NCBI GenBank assembly: GCA_031256095.1
Contig: JAIRRG010000031.1
Location: 1 to 14,489, forward strand
Length of the DNA: 14,489 nucleotides
From: Desulfobulbaceae bacterium
GTDB taxonomy: Bacteria > Desulfobacterota > Desulfobulbia > Desulfobulbales > Desulfocapsaceae
Direction: 5' to 3'
In this document: positions 1-9,026 of the stretch, piece by piece
Numbering within the stretch: the stretch's first letter is position 1
How the letters are laid out: the number at the start of each line of letters is the position of its first letter
Position numbers and translations under genes: made by a program
Notes under the pieces: generated by a model
What the model was told of the DNA's origin: nothing
Seen by the model: only the letters and a program-made list of their open reading frames with translations
Databases searched by the model: none

Positions 1-97
1 GTTTTCGTTTCAACCATCGTAATGATGACTTATTTCCAATTCTTCTCAAGATGTTAAAGAGTACTCCCGCACAAGAATTGGCAAAAATTTAGTCCGG

Positions 98-123
98 TTT
101 GATTAGGTATTACCTAAATCAAA
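98..123. promoter_or_regulatory. AT-rich palindrome upstream of clpS
   Basis: A near-perfect inverted repeat (TTTGATTAGGT, spacer ATT, ACCTAAATCAAA, with one unpaired A) ends 40 nt before the clpS start. Its core TTAGGTA-T-TACCTAA (103-117) is perfectly symmetrical. No T-tract follows directly, so an intrinsic terminator is unlikely. A TTGGCA at 78-83 could be a -35 box whose -10 would fall inside the palindrome, which suits an operator. The TTAGG/CCTAA half-sites recall DtxR-family operators, but the regulator cannot be identified from sequence alone. Confidence 0.45.
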
Positions 124-162
124 CGATCGGTTTTCCGACTTTCCCAGCCCCGGACCTGTGAC

Positions 163-477
163 ATGAGCCAACCATCCGACAACTACCAGGAATCCCTGGC
201 CTTGAACAGCGACAACGATCTCGACGAGCCTCCCCTCTACAAGGTGTTGTTGCATAACGATGATTATACCTCGATGGAATTCGTCGTCGCCATCCTCGAG
301 CGGATTTTTCAAAAAAATCACGAAGAGGCGACGCGGATCATGCTCAATGTCCATCAGCAGGGAGTTGGCGTCGCTGGCGTCTACACCAAAGACATCTGCG
401 AAACGAAGATCGCCGTGGTGCACGATCTGGCCCGTCGCAACGAATTTCCGCTACGGTGTTCCATGGAAAAAGCCTGA
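163..477 (+). CDS. clpS: ATP-dependent Clp protease adaptor ClpS
   Basis: This is the 104-residue cytosolic adaptor that captures proteins with destabilising N-terminal residues and hands them to ClpAP. Length is typical for the family. After a disordered, acidic N-terminal arm of about 24 residues comes the conserved core. It has HNDDYTSMEFV (31-41), in which the Asn-Asp pair binds the substrate alpha-amino group and Met38 lines the side-chain pocket. MLNVH (60-64) supplies the second pocket wall with His64, and LRCSMEKA closes the protein. The ATG at 163 has no strong Shine-Dalgarno sequence, but no better start precedes the core. clpA begins 15 nt downstream, so the two are presumably co-transcribed. 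The identification is secure from family motifs and context. Confidence 0.96.
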   Translation: MSQPSDNYQESLALNSDNDLDEPPLYKVLLHNDDYTSMEFVVAILERIFQKNHEEATRIMLNVHQQGVGVAGVYTKDICETKIAVVHDLARRNEFPLRCSMEKA

Positions 478-492
478 GCAAAGAGGCGCTTT

Positions 493-2735
<2,243 letters not shown>

Positions 2736-2739
<4 letters not shown>

Positions 2740-3506
2740 ATTTGCTGCACATCACCAACGGCGACCATGCGGCGGCGCAACTGGCCTCCGGCGGGCTGCT
2801 GGGCGAGGTCTTGGCCTGGAGCGACATTCTCTTTGCCGGGCCGGAGCGTGACCCTGGTTTGCCAAATGAGGGCGATTTGGCGGCCCGTGCCGCTTTTATC
2901 GCTGATACATTTGGCCTCCTGCAAGCATCCGATGTTCTGACAAAACTTCAGGCCCAGTACGCCAAGCTGAGCGGTGTTTCCGCCTATGACGGGGTTGTGC
3001 TCTGGTTCGACGCCTGTCTCATGGATCAGACAACCCTCGTTCATTTGTTTGCCTGTTTCGATGATATGAACTACCAGCAGCTTGAATTGGTTGAGGTCGG
3101 CCAATTCCCCGGCATCGCCGACTTCCACGGGCTGGGCCAGTTGCTCCCGGCGGATTTCGTCAGCCTCTATCCCTTACGGCGGGCGGTGCCGCTTTCAGAC
3201 TTCGCCGTAGCCCGGCGTGCCGACCGCGCCTTCGCCAAGCGGCATGAAGGGGAAATACGGCGGCTGGCTGGCGAACAATCCCCGGCGCTGCCCTTTTTGG
3301 CCGCCGCCTGTGCCTGCTGGCTTGAAGAGTTGCCTGATGCCGTGGGGCTCGGCAAACTCGACCGGTTGATTGTCGAAGCGATGGACGACGGAGCGCGCGA
3401 CTTTCCCACTGTCCACCGTCAGGTGGCGGCCAGGGATTTACGCCCGCGATTTTGGGGTGATAGCTGGCTTGAGGCGAAATACCGTAGGCTGTTGGCGCGG
3501 CGCTGA
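2736..3506 (+). CDS. DUF1835-like protein of unknown function, coupled to clpA
   Basis: This 256-residue protein of unknown function looks cytosolic, with no signal peptide or membrane segment. The N-terminal part resembles the DUF1835 family: LHITNGDHAA (4-13), then GEVLAWSDILFAGP (23-36), and later VVLWFDACLMDQTTL followed by a hydrophobic helix. The C-terminal third has charged helices ending RYRRLL-like (KYRRLLARR), comparable to the domain often found after DUF1835, though I am less sure of that part. It starts at a GTG that overlaps the clpA TGA as GTGA, with no Shine-Dalgarno sequence, so translation probably depends on ribosomes finishing clpA. That arrangement suggests co-expression with ClpS and ClpA, but a role in proteolysis is only an inference. 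Confidence 0.8.
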
Positions 3507-3558
3507 AAATCGGTAATATGCGAGAAATTGGCACTTTCTTTTTTCACAGGGTGAACGT

Positions 3559-4104
3559 ATGAACAAAGAGGAGATCATTGAGGCGATCCGCGAGCGGGCC
3601 AGGGGCAATTTTTCCAAGGGGTTCAACTGCGCCGAATGTGTGCTGGAAGCGGCGCTGGCCACCGTTGATACCGGCCTGCCGCCGCAGAGTCTGAAAATGG
3701 CCACGGGCTTTGGTGGTGGCGTCGGTTTGTTTGGCGACACTTGCGGTGCCATTGCCGGAGCAGTGCTGGCCGTAGGCGCGGTACACGGACGTGGCCAGTT
3801 GCCACGGCACGAAGACCGCAAGGCGGCGATGAAAGAGGCTGGTAGGCAGCTTTATGACCGCCCCGGTTTATATCGTCTATTCAATCAGATACCAAACCGC
3901 ATTGAGGAAAAATACGGCCACACCCTCTGCCGCGAACTGACCAGGCCCTGGCAAGACGGTCAATGGCTGTGCCGCGACCATGCCATGCATTGCCGTGACA
4001 TTATCACCGACGCGGCGGCGATTGCCGCCGAGCTGATTGTCAGCGATAAAGAGACGGCGGGCGGCAAGCCGTTTGGTAAGAATATCGAAAACATTCTCGA
4101 CTGA
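3559..4104 (+). CDS. C_GCAxxG_C_C-type putative redox-active protein
   Basis: This 181-residue soluble protein matches the C_GCAxxG_C_C family, whose members are thought to bind a metal or act in redox chemistry through spaced cysteines. Visible cysteines are Cys24 and Cys27 (NCAEC), the central glycine-rich segment TGFGGGVGLFGDTCGAIAG with Cys62, then Cys124, Cys138 and Cys145. Family members usually have one N-terminal cysteine, the central CGAxxG, and two later ones, so the extra cysteines here are notable. GGTGA lies about 5 nt before the ATG. It follows the DUF1835-like gene by 52 nt and may belong to the same transcript. Its stop is 1 nt from the stop of the opposing operon. The biochemical function is not known to me. 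Confidence 0.85.
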   Translation: MNKEEIIEAIRERARGNFSKGFNCAECVLEAALATVDTGLPPQSLKMATGFGGGVGLFGDTCGAIAGAVLAVGAVHGRGQLPRHEDRKAAMKEAGRQLYDRPGLYRLFNQIPNRIEEKYGHTLCRELTRPWQDGQWLCRDHAMHCRDIITDAAAIAAELIVSDKETAGGKPFGKNIENILD

Positions 4105-4105
4105 A

Positions 4106-4285
4106 TCAGTCCATGCCGATTTGCTTTTCCAAATGGGCGATCTCCTGACGCAGGCGGTCGGCCTCATCTTCATTCATGCCGTCATTTTGCAGCTTGCGGC
4201 GCATGGCCAAGAGCATCATTTCGGCGCGGTAATCGTTGCAGGTATAGGAAGACGCTGACGGCGCCCTCTTGTTATCAGTATCCAT
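4106..4285 (-). CDS. Small conserved-looking YTCNDY protein
   Basis: This is a small soluble protein, last gene of the leftward operon. From the ATG at 4285 it has 59 residues. A TTG at 4303 would give 65, but it has no ribosome site, whereas GTGGAAA precedes the ATG. The N-terminus is polar and likely flexible. It is followed by SSYTCNDYRAEMMLLAMRRK, then an acidic-basic helical stretch (MNEDEADRLRQEIAHLEKQI) that should form an amphipathic or coiled-coil helix. I have an impression of similar CNDYR-containing short proteins in sulfate-reducer genomes, but no function is known to me. It lies 37 nt after the radical SAM gene, so co-transcription is likely. It might be an accessory or partner of that enzyme, which is speculation. 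Confidence 0.72.
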   Translation of the reverse strand: MDTDNKRAPSASSYTCNDYRAEMMLLAMRRKLQNDGMNEDEADRLRQEIAHLEKQIGMD

Positions 4286-4322
4286 ACAGATTTCCACTCT
4301 CAAGGCAAAAAAGCAAAATTAC

Positions 4323-5378
4323 TCAGCCAGCGGTCGGCGGCTTTACCAAAGAATCGAGCAGATTGGCGCTTTTTTCATAACCTTTGACCCACACGGCCAG
4401 GTAGGTATCAACATAATCGAGCCAGGCGGAAAACAGTTGCGGATTTTCGGCGTGGCGGTACATGCGCGCTGTGACCACGGCGGAGCCGGCGGCGTAATGG
4501 CGGCAATCGGTGCAATCGGTATCAGGCACGCAGCAGGCGGCGGCCCGATCCCAATTCAGGTCGGCGCGATATTGGCGAAAGCTGCGCCCTAAGCCAACGG
4601 CGGTTGAAGGATTGCGCCTCGGATAGGAGCAGGTAAACAGCTCATGTAGGCCCTGGGCGTTGGTATGGGCGGCGATATTGTAGTGGGAAAAGAGCACGGT
4701 TTCGGGAAATCGCCGCAGCAATTGCCGCATCATCGCCGCCGTTGCCGCCAGACTCGCGGCGTTGTGGCGCAGCGGCCCAGTATAGCCGACCGGCGCCGAA
4801 AACATGTTAAAGGTCATCTTCAGGCCGTGGCGCGTCAGCGTTTCCGCCACCCTGGCGGCCTCGGCGATATTGGCTGGGGTAAAGGTATAGACGAAGACGG
4901 CCCGCGCGTCGTTTTGGTAATTTTCGATCTGGCGTTTCAGCATATCGGCGGCGCCGCGGAGGGTGCGGCTGGTGATGTCGTTGCCCCATACCGAAATATG
5001 CAGCCGGTAATCAATGTCTTTAGCTATCTTCTTCAGGCCATTGGTGGCAATGGCGCCCAAAGGAATCACCCCATAACACTCACGGCATAGCTCCGGCACC
5101 AAGGCCGGTTCGGCGCCGGCCAACACCACGAAGGTGACGCCACGCGCTTTTTCCGCCGCCATCAGCGCTTGCCAGGCCGCCGGGTCGCCATTTTCCGGCG
5201 CGAACTGTTTGTCGCCATGATAGTAATAGCAGCCTTCGCAACGGATATTGCAGCGGTTGGTCATGTCGTAAGTCGATTCGCGGAGAAAAAACCACCGCCT
5301 GACTTGTTCAAAGCGGGCGCTGATTTCTTTACTCGCCAGGATGTCAGCGAATTTCCATGATTTCTCGGCGACGGACAT
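4323..5378 (-). CDS. Radical SAM protein with auxiliary cysteine cluster
   Basis: This is a 351-residue radical S-adenosylmethionine enzyme. The site CNIRCEGC (Cys43, Cys47, Cys50; CX3CX2C) should hold the [4Fe-4S] cluster that cleaves SAM. GAEP (88-91) matches the GGE-like SAM-binding motif, and LHISVWG (127-132 region) fits a later barrel strand. The C-terminal part has Cys250, Cys282, Cys283, Cys289 and Cys292 (CCVPDTDCTDC), suggesting an auxiliary iron-sulfur cluster as in SPASM or twitch proteins. No B12-binding domain or membrane segment is seen. AAGGAG lies 7 nt before the ATG, which directly abuts the acyl carrier protein stop codon. The operon suggests a carrier-bound acyl substrate. 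Radical SAM genes beside FabZ-like and carrier protein genes have been proposed for ladderane-type lipid pathways. The reaction itself is unknown. Confidence 0.9.
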   Translation of the reverse strand: MSVAEKSWKFADILASKEISARFEQVRRWFFLRESTYDMTNRCNIRCEGCYYYHGDKQFAPENGDPAAWQALMAAEKARGVTFVVLAGAEPALVPELCRECYGVIPLGAIATNGLKKIAKDIDYRLHISVWGNDITSRTLRGAADMLKRQIENYQNDARAVFVYTFTPANIAEAARVAETLTRHGLKMTFNMFSAPVGYTGPLRHNAASLAATAAMMRQLLRRFPETVLFSHYNIAAHTNAQGLHELFTCSYPRRNPSTAVGLGRSFRQYRADLNWDRAAACCVPDTDCTDCRHYAAGSAVVTARMYRHAENPQLFSAWLDYVDTYLAVWVKGYEKSANLLDSLVKPPTAG

Positions 5379-5639
5379 CTACTTCTCCTTCAGCTTGTCG
5401 CCGATATATTCGGCGATGATACGCACCGTGGTCAGTTTCGGATAGTCATCCTCGTCGATGCGGATGGCGAATTCGTCGCGGATCGATAGGGCGATGGTGG
5501 CCAGGTCCATCGAATCTATCCCCACTTCATCGACCAAATCGAGATCGGGATTGAAGGTTTCCGGCGTCACGTCTTCCAATTTCAATTCATTGATAATGAT
5601 GGTCGCCACTCTGATGATGGTCTGTTCGATTGCGCTCAT
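5379..5639 (-). CDS. Stand-alone acyl carrier protein
   Basis: This is an 86-residue acidic acyl carrier protein, the usual size for a type II carrier. GIDSMDL (40-46) contains Ser43, the expected 4'-phosphopantetheine attachment site, in the classical DS(M/L) context at the start of helix II. The flanking sequence is the expected four-helix pattern with an acidic recognition face (DEDDYP near 61-66). It overlaps the preceding dehydratase gene by ATGA and is followed immediately, with no spacing, by the radical SAM gene. There are no fabD, fabG or fabF genes around it, so it is probably a pathway-specific carrier rather than the housekeeping AcpP. The substrate it carries cannot be told from sequence. 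Confidence 0.92.
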   Translation of the reverse strand: MSAIEQTIIRVATIIINELKLEDVTPETFNPDLDLVDEVGIDSMDLATIALSIRDEFAIRIDEDDYPKLTTVRIIAEYIGDKLKEK

Positions 5640-5983
5640 GTGTTTTCGCCGTTTTTTTCTGAAAGGATCATATTGCCGCGGCAGACTTCCCGCTCCCCGG
5701 CACGGATGCTGAAGGTGAAAGCGCCTGCCTCAGCCCCCGGCCACGCTTCAATAAGCAGTGCCTCACCCGGATGAGCCAGAGATTTGAATTTTACCCTGCT
5801 CAGCCGCGCCACGTAAAGATTTTTGCCGTAACTCCGGGCAATCGTCGTTGCCGCCATTTCCAGTTGGGCGACGCCTGGCAAAATTGGGTTGCCAGGAAAA
5901 TGACCGGAGAACCACAGCGAATCAATAGGGACGACGCATTCCGCCGTGATGATGGCTGGTGGCGCGGGCGAAGAGTCTGTCAC
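5636..5983 (-). CDS. FabZ-like 3-hydroxyacyl-ACP dehydratase (hot-dog fold)
   Basis: This 115-residue protein is related to FabZ and to the short dehydratases of aryl-polyene-type clusters. It would remove water from a 3-hydroxyacyl chain on an acyl carrier protein. FSGHFPGNPILPGVAQLEMA (25-44) is the active-site segment with His28 and Glu42, the FabZ 14-residue spacing, so the catalytic pair looks intact. It is shorter than typical FabZ (about 140-150 residues). The start is a GTG. An in-frame TAA 15 nt upstream rules out any long extension, and the ribosome site is poor, since an AGGAG lies too far away at about 29 nt. It is the first gene of the leftward operon. It could be a non-dehydrating hot-dog protein, but the conserved residues argue against that. 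Confidence 0.87.
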   Translation of the reverse strand: MTDSSPAPPAIITAECVVPIDSLWFSGHFPGNPILPGVAQLEMAATTIARSYGKNLYVARLSRVKFKSLAHPGEALLIEAWPGAEAGAFTFSIRAGEREVCRGNMILSEKNGENT

Positions 5984-6558
5984 GATGTTATCCGATTATT
6001 TAATCAGGAGCTCCTGGTGATGGCATGCCTAGCCGCAGACACCAGCACCTGTTATGCGCTTCGCGTTCAACGAATTGATGTTAGCAACTTCGCGACGTTA
6101 AGGCCATGTTCTTTCAGGTGAAGCGAAAAAATTTTCCCGGGGTCTGACTATTCCGGGCCTTCTCATGGCGGTGGCAAAAAAGGGCAGAAGGTCTGCCATT
6201 TCCCAGTGGGTAAAAGGCAGAAGCCGCTTGTCGGTGCTTGTTGACAGTGCTTGCCGCGCTGGTAAAAGCTCCAGAAATTTGCTCGAGCGTTTCACGAGCA
6301 AGTGGGAGAGCATATCAGAACCATATCACGATCCCGGAACAAACGGCCTTTTCATTCGTTTGCCAATACGATAGATTCATATCGGTATCAGCGGCCATGC
6401 TAACCGCAACACGACGCCGGTCGCCAATCTTTTGTAAAACGGGAGCGCAGACGGTGGCGGCTATGCCTACCTCGGCGAGCTTAAAACCACAATCAGTTGG
6501 CAAGGATGACAGCCGAGGCGAGAGGTTTGAATCAGATTTTCTTCTCAGTGATCAGAGC
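5984..6558. other. 575-nt gap with short palindromes, no convincing gene
   Basis: This gap lies between divergent operons. The only open frames, including a 107-codon upstream extension of the coaE frame, have unconvincing protein sequence. Visible structures are a perfect 12-bp palindrome CAGGAGCTCCTG (6005-6016), GGCAGA-AGG-TCTGCC (6183-6197), TTGCTCG with CGAGCAA (6279-6301) and CCCGG with CCGGG (6136-6157). A TTGACA at 6241-6246 followed after 16 nt by TAAAAG could be a rightward promoter. The stretch may hold the leaders and promoters of both operons, a small RNA or the remains of a decayed gene. I cannot decide between these. Confidence 0.4.
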
Positions 6559-7176
6559 ATGAATATCGCCATCACCGGCAGTATAGGCGCGGGCAAGAGT
6601 ACGGTGGCGGCGATGTTGGCCGCGCTTTTGCCCGCCGAACGGATTGACGCCGACCAGATCAGTCGCCGCCTCATGGAGGTCGGCGCCGTCGGCTGGCGGC
6701 AACTGCGCCAGCTTTTTCCCGGGCATTTTTTCGCCGAAGACGGCGAGCTGCGCCGGGCCGAGCTGCGGCAAGCGGTCTTTTTTGACGACGAGCGGCGGCG
6801 GCAACTGGAAGGAGTGCTGCATCCGCTGATCCAGGCGGAACTGAAGCGAAAAATGGCCGAATTTGGCGATGGCTTTCGCCTCATTGAAATACCGCTGCTA
6901 TTTGAATCCGGCTGGCAGCGCCGTTTTGACGCCGTGGTCACGGTCTATATCCCGGAAGCGGCCGGGATTAAACGGGTCATGGCCCGCGACCAGGTCAGCG
7001 CCGCCCAGGTCGCGAAAATCCTGGCGGCGCAACTGCCTGCTGCCGAGAAAGCCGCCAGGGCTGATTGGGTCATCGACAACCGCGGCGGTGTCTCGTCGTC
7101 GTTTATTCAGGCATCGTGGCTCTGTGAACAACTGCGGCGACAGGTCAAAGAATGCGGCGATTGCCAAGCGCCATGA
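6559..7176 (+). CDS. coaE: Dephospho-CoA kinase
   Basis: This 205-residue P-loop kinase phosphorylates the 3'-hydroxyl of dephospho-CoA, the last step of coenzyme A synthesis in the cytosol. TGSIGAGKST (6-15) is the Walker A loop. RIDADQISRRL (29-39) is the CoA-domain acidic motif, and HPLI (88-91) and IPLLFESGW (111-119) are family hallmarks. MARDQ and the closing ADWVIDNRGG match the lid and the conserved C-terminal strand. The frame is open far upstream, but the ATG at 6559 places MNIAITG at the usual N-terminus and gives the family length, so it is chosen despite only a weak ribosome site. The ABC transporter genes follow after 68 nt, possibly in the same transcript. CoA also supplies the phosphopantetheine of the nearby carrier protein, which may be coincidence. 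Confidence 0.93.
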   Translation: MNIAITGSIGAGKSTVAAMLAALLPAERIDADQISRRLMEVGAVGWRQLRQLFPGHFFAEDGELRRAELRQAVFFDDERRRQLEGVLHPLIQAELKRKMAEFGDGFRLIEIPLLFESGWQRRFDAVVTVYIPEAAGIKRVMARDQVSAAQVAKILAAQLPAAEKAARADWVIDNRGGVSSSFIQASWLCEQLRRQVKECGDCQAP

Positions 7177-7244
7177 TCCGGCGTACACTGTCCGGCCAAC
7201 AGTCATTGGCGTAATTTTCCCGCTTTTATCACCCTGGTTTTTTC

Positions 7245-9026
7245 GTGCCTCTTTCCGACCAACATGCGCCGGGCGCGGTTTCTCTGTCAGCCCTGCTGTC
7301 GCTTTTGCGGCCTTTTTTCCGCCGCCACCGCCTGCGCCTGCTCATCGGCTTTTCGACGCTGATCACCGTCGATATTCTGCAACTGGTTACACCCCGCATT
7401 ATCAAACACGGCATCGACGCCCTGACCACAGGAACTAGCCAAAGCTACGTGGCTGGCCTTGCCTGGTTGTTACTGCTTTTAGCGATAATCAGTGTCGCCT
7501 TGCGTTTCTGCTGGCGCTACATGATTGTCGGTTTTTCCCGCATTCTTGAACACGGCATCCGCTGCCGTATTTTTGACCATCTTTTGCGGTTGGACGCCCC
7601 CTTTTTCGAGCGCCGGACCGTCGGTGTTTTGATGGCCCATTGCACCAACGACCTAGCCGCCATCCAGTTGGCCTGCGGCATTGGCCTGGTGTCGGCCACC
7701 GACGCCGTGGTGCAGTCGGCGGCGGCCATCGGCTTCATGGCCTACATCCATCCGCAACTGACTCTCATTGCCATGCTGCCCATGCCGATTTTGATTATCG
7801 GCACCAAATTCCTATCTGCTAAATTGCATACTCGCTTTACCAGGGTACAGGAAATTTTTTCCGAGATGACCGAATTTTCCCGCTCCAGCCTCATCTCAAT
7901 CCGTCTGTTGAAGGCCTACACCATGGAGGTGGCGCATACGCTACGCTTCGACAAACTGGGCAAAAAGTACGTGCGCGGCAACCTCAGGGTGGCGACCATC
8001 CATGGCCTGATGTTCCCGCTTGCCACCCTGGCCGGAAATTTGGGGATGCTGCTCATCCTGTGGTATGGCGGGCGTCTCGTCATCGAGGGCGCCATCACTT
8101 TAGGCGATTTCGTCGCCTTCATCACCTACCTTTATTTGTTAATCTGGCCGATGATGGCCATCGGCTGGGTGGCCAGCCTGGTCCAGCGCGGCCTGACTTC
8201 GTTGGGACGCATCCACGGCCTGTTGGCCAGCCGCCCGCTGTTTCCGGAAATCGAAGATGACGGTCTGACCCTGCCGGGGCGTGAAATTGTTATCGACGAT
8301 CTGACCTTTTCTTACCCGGAGGCGAAAACTCCGGCGCTGGCCGCCGTTAGCCTGACCTTTTCCCCTGGCTTCTATGGCCTCATTGGCCGTACCGGCAGCG
8401 GCAAATCGACGCTGTGTAAACTGATTTTGCGCATCTATCCGGTGGCGGACGGCGCCTTGTTTGTCGATGGCCGCGACATGAACAGCCTGCCGGTGACGGC
8501 CGTGCAGCGGCGAATCGCCTACGTCAGTCAGGAGGCGATGCTGTTTTCCGATAGTATTGCCGCCAACATTGCTTTGGGCAGGGAAGAAGCGACGCGCGAG
8601 GAAATCATCGCTGTCGCCAAAACCGCCGCCGTCCACGACGACATCATGGCCCTGACCGAGGGATATGAAACCAGGATAGGCGAACGCGGCGTCCGCCTGT
8701 CCGGCGGCCAGAGGCAACGCATCGCCCTGGCCAGGGCCTTGCTCTGCGACCGGCCCATTCTCATCATTGACGACGGCCTGTCGGCGGTCGATGTCGATAC
8801 CGAAGAGCAAATCCTCGCCGCCCTGACCGGCCATTTCCAAAACCGCATTGTCATCCTCGTCTCGAATCGCCTGAAAACTCTGGCTGCGGCCAAGGAAATC
8901 ATCGTCTTCGACGAAGGCCGTCTCGTGGCCAGGGGCGATCACCGGGCAATGTCGCGGCAAAGCCATCTCTATCAAGCCATGGCCGCCAAGCAACAGCTCG
9001 CCGGAAGCGATTATGCCGCCATTTGA
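7245..9026 (+). CDS. ABC exporter half-transporter, degenerate-site subunit
   Basis: This 593-residue half-transporter has an N-terminal ABC type I exporter membrane domain (about six helices, residues 20-315) and a C-terminal ATPase domain. Walker A is GRTGSGKST (381-389), the Q-loop glutamine is Gln429 and the signature is a canonical LSGGQ (485-489). Walker B reads ILIIDD (505-510), with Asp510 in place of the catalytic glutamate, and the switch histidine is replaced by Asn541 (VSNRL). These changes mark the non-hydrolysing site of heterodimeric exporters such as TM287/288 and the YheI/YheH type. The gene overlaps its partner by 14 nt. The substrate (drug, lipid or peptide) cannot be predicted. 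The GTG start has no clear ribosome site and is uncertain. Confidence 0.92.
   Translation: MPLSDQHAPGAVSLSALLSLLRPFFRRHRLRLLIGFSTLITVDILQLVTPRIIKHGIDALTTGTSQSYVAGLAWLLLLLAIISVALRFCWRYMIVGFSRILEHGIRCRIFDHLLRLDAPFFERRTVGVLMAHCTNDLAAIQLACGIGLVSATDAVVQSAAAIGFMAYIHPQLTLIAMLPMPILIIGTKFLSAKLHTRFTRVQEIFSEMTEFSRSSLISIRLLKAYTMEVAHTLRFDKLGKKYVRGNLRVATIHGLMFPLATLAGNLGMLLILWYGGRLVIEGAITLGDFVAFITYLYLLIWPMMAIGWVASLVQRGLTSLGRIHGLLASRPLFPEIEDDGLTLPGREIVIDDLTFSYPEAKTPALAAVSLTFSPGFYGLIGRTGSGKSTLCKLILRIYPVADGALFVDGRDMNSLPVTAVQRRIAYVSQEAMLFSDSIAANIALGREEATREEIIAVAKTAAVHDDIMALTEGYETRIGERGVRLSGGQRQRIALARALLCDRPILIIDDGLSAVDVDTEEQILAALTGHFQNRIVILVSNRLKTLAAAKEIIVFDEGRLVARGDHRAMSRQSHLYQAMAAKQQLAGSDYAAI

Noticed and set aside
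6040..6080. Resemblance to part of 16S rRNA (CAGCACCTGT)
   Set aside because: Only about ten bases match, and the flanks do not continue the rRNA sequence.
6098..6503. Leftward open frames in the 575-nt gap
   Set aside because: Two short frames on the minus strand have no recognisable motif or ribosome site and change frame between them. They may be remains of a gene, but nothing supports a call.
6238..6558. Upstream extension of the coaE frame giving a 312-residue protein
   Set aside because: The added 107 residues look non-protein-like. CoaE proteins start at the MNIAITG strand just before the Walker A loop, and the shorter form has the family length.
8139..8993. Long minus-strand open frame inside the first ABC gene
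   Set aside because: It lies opposite the conserved ATPase domain and encodes no recognisable protein.
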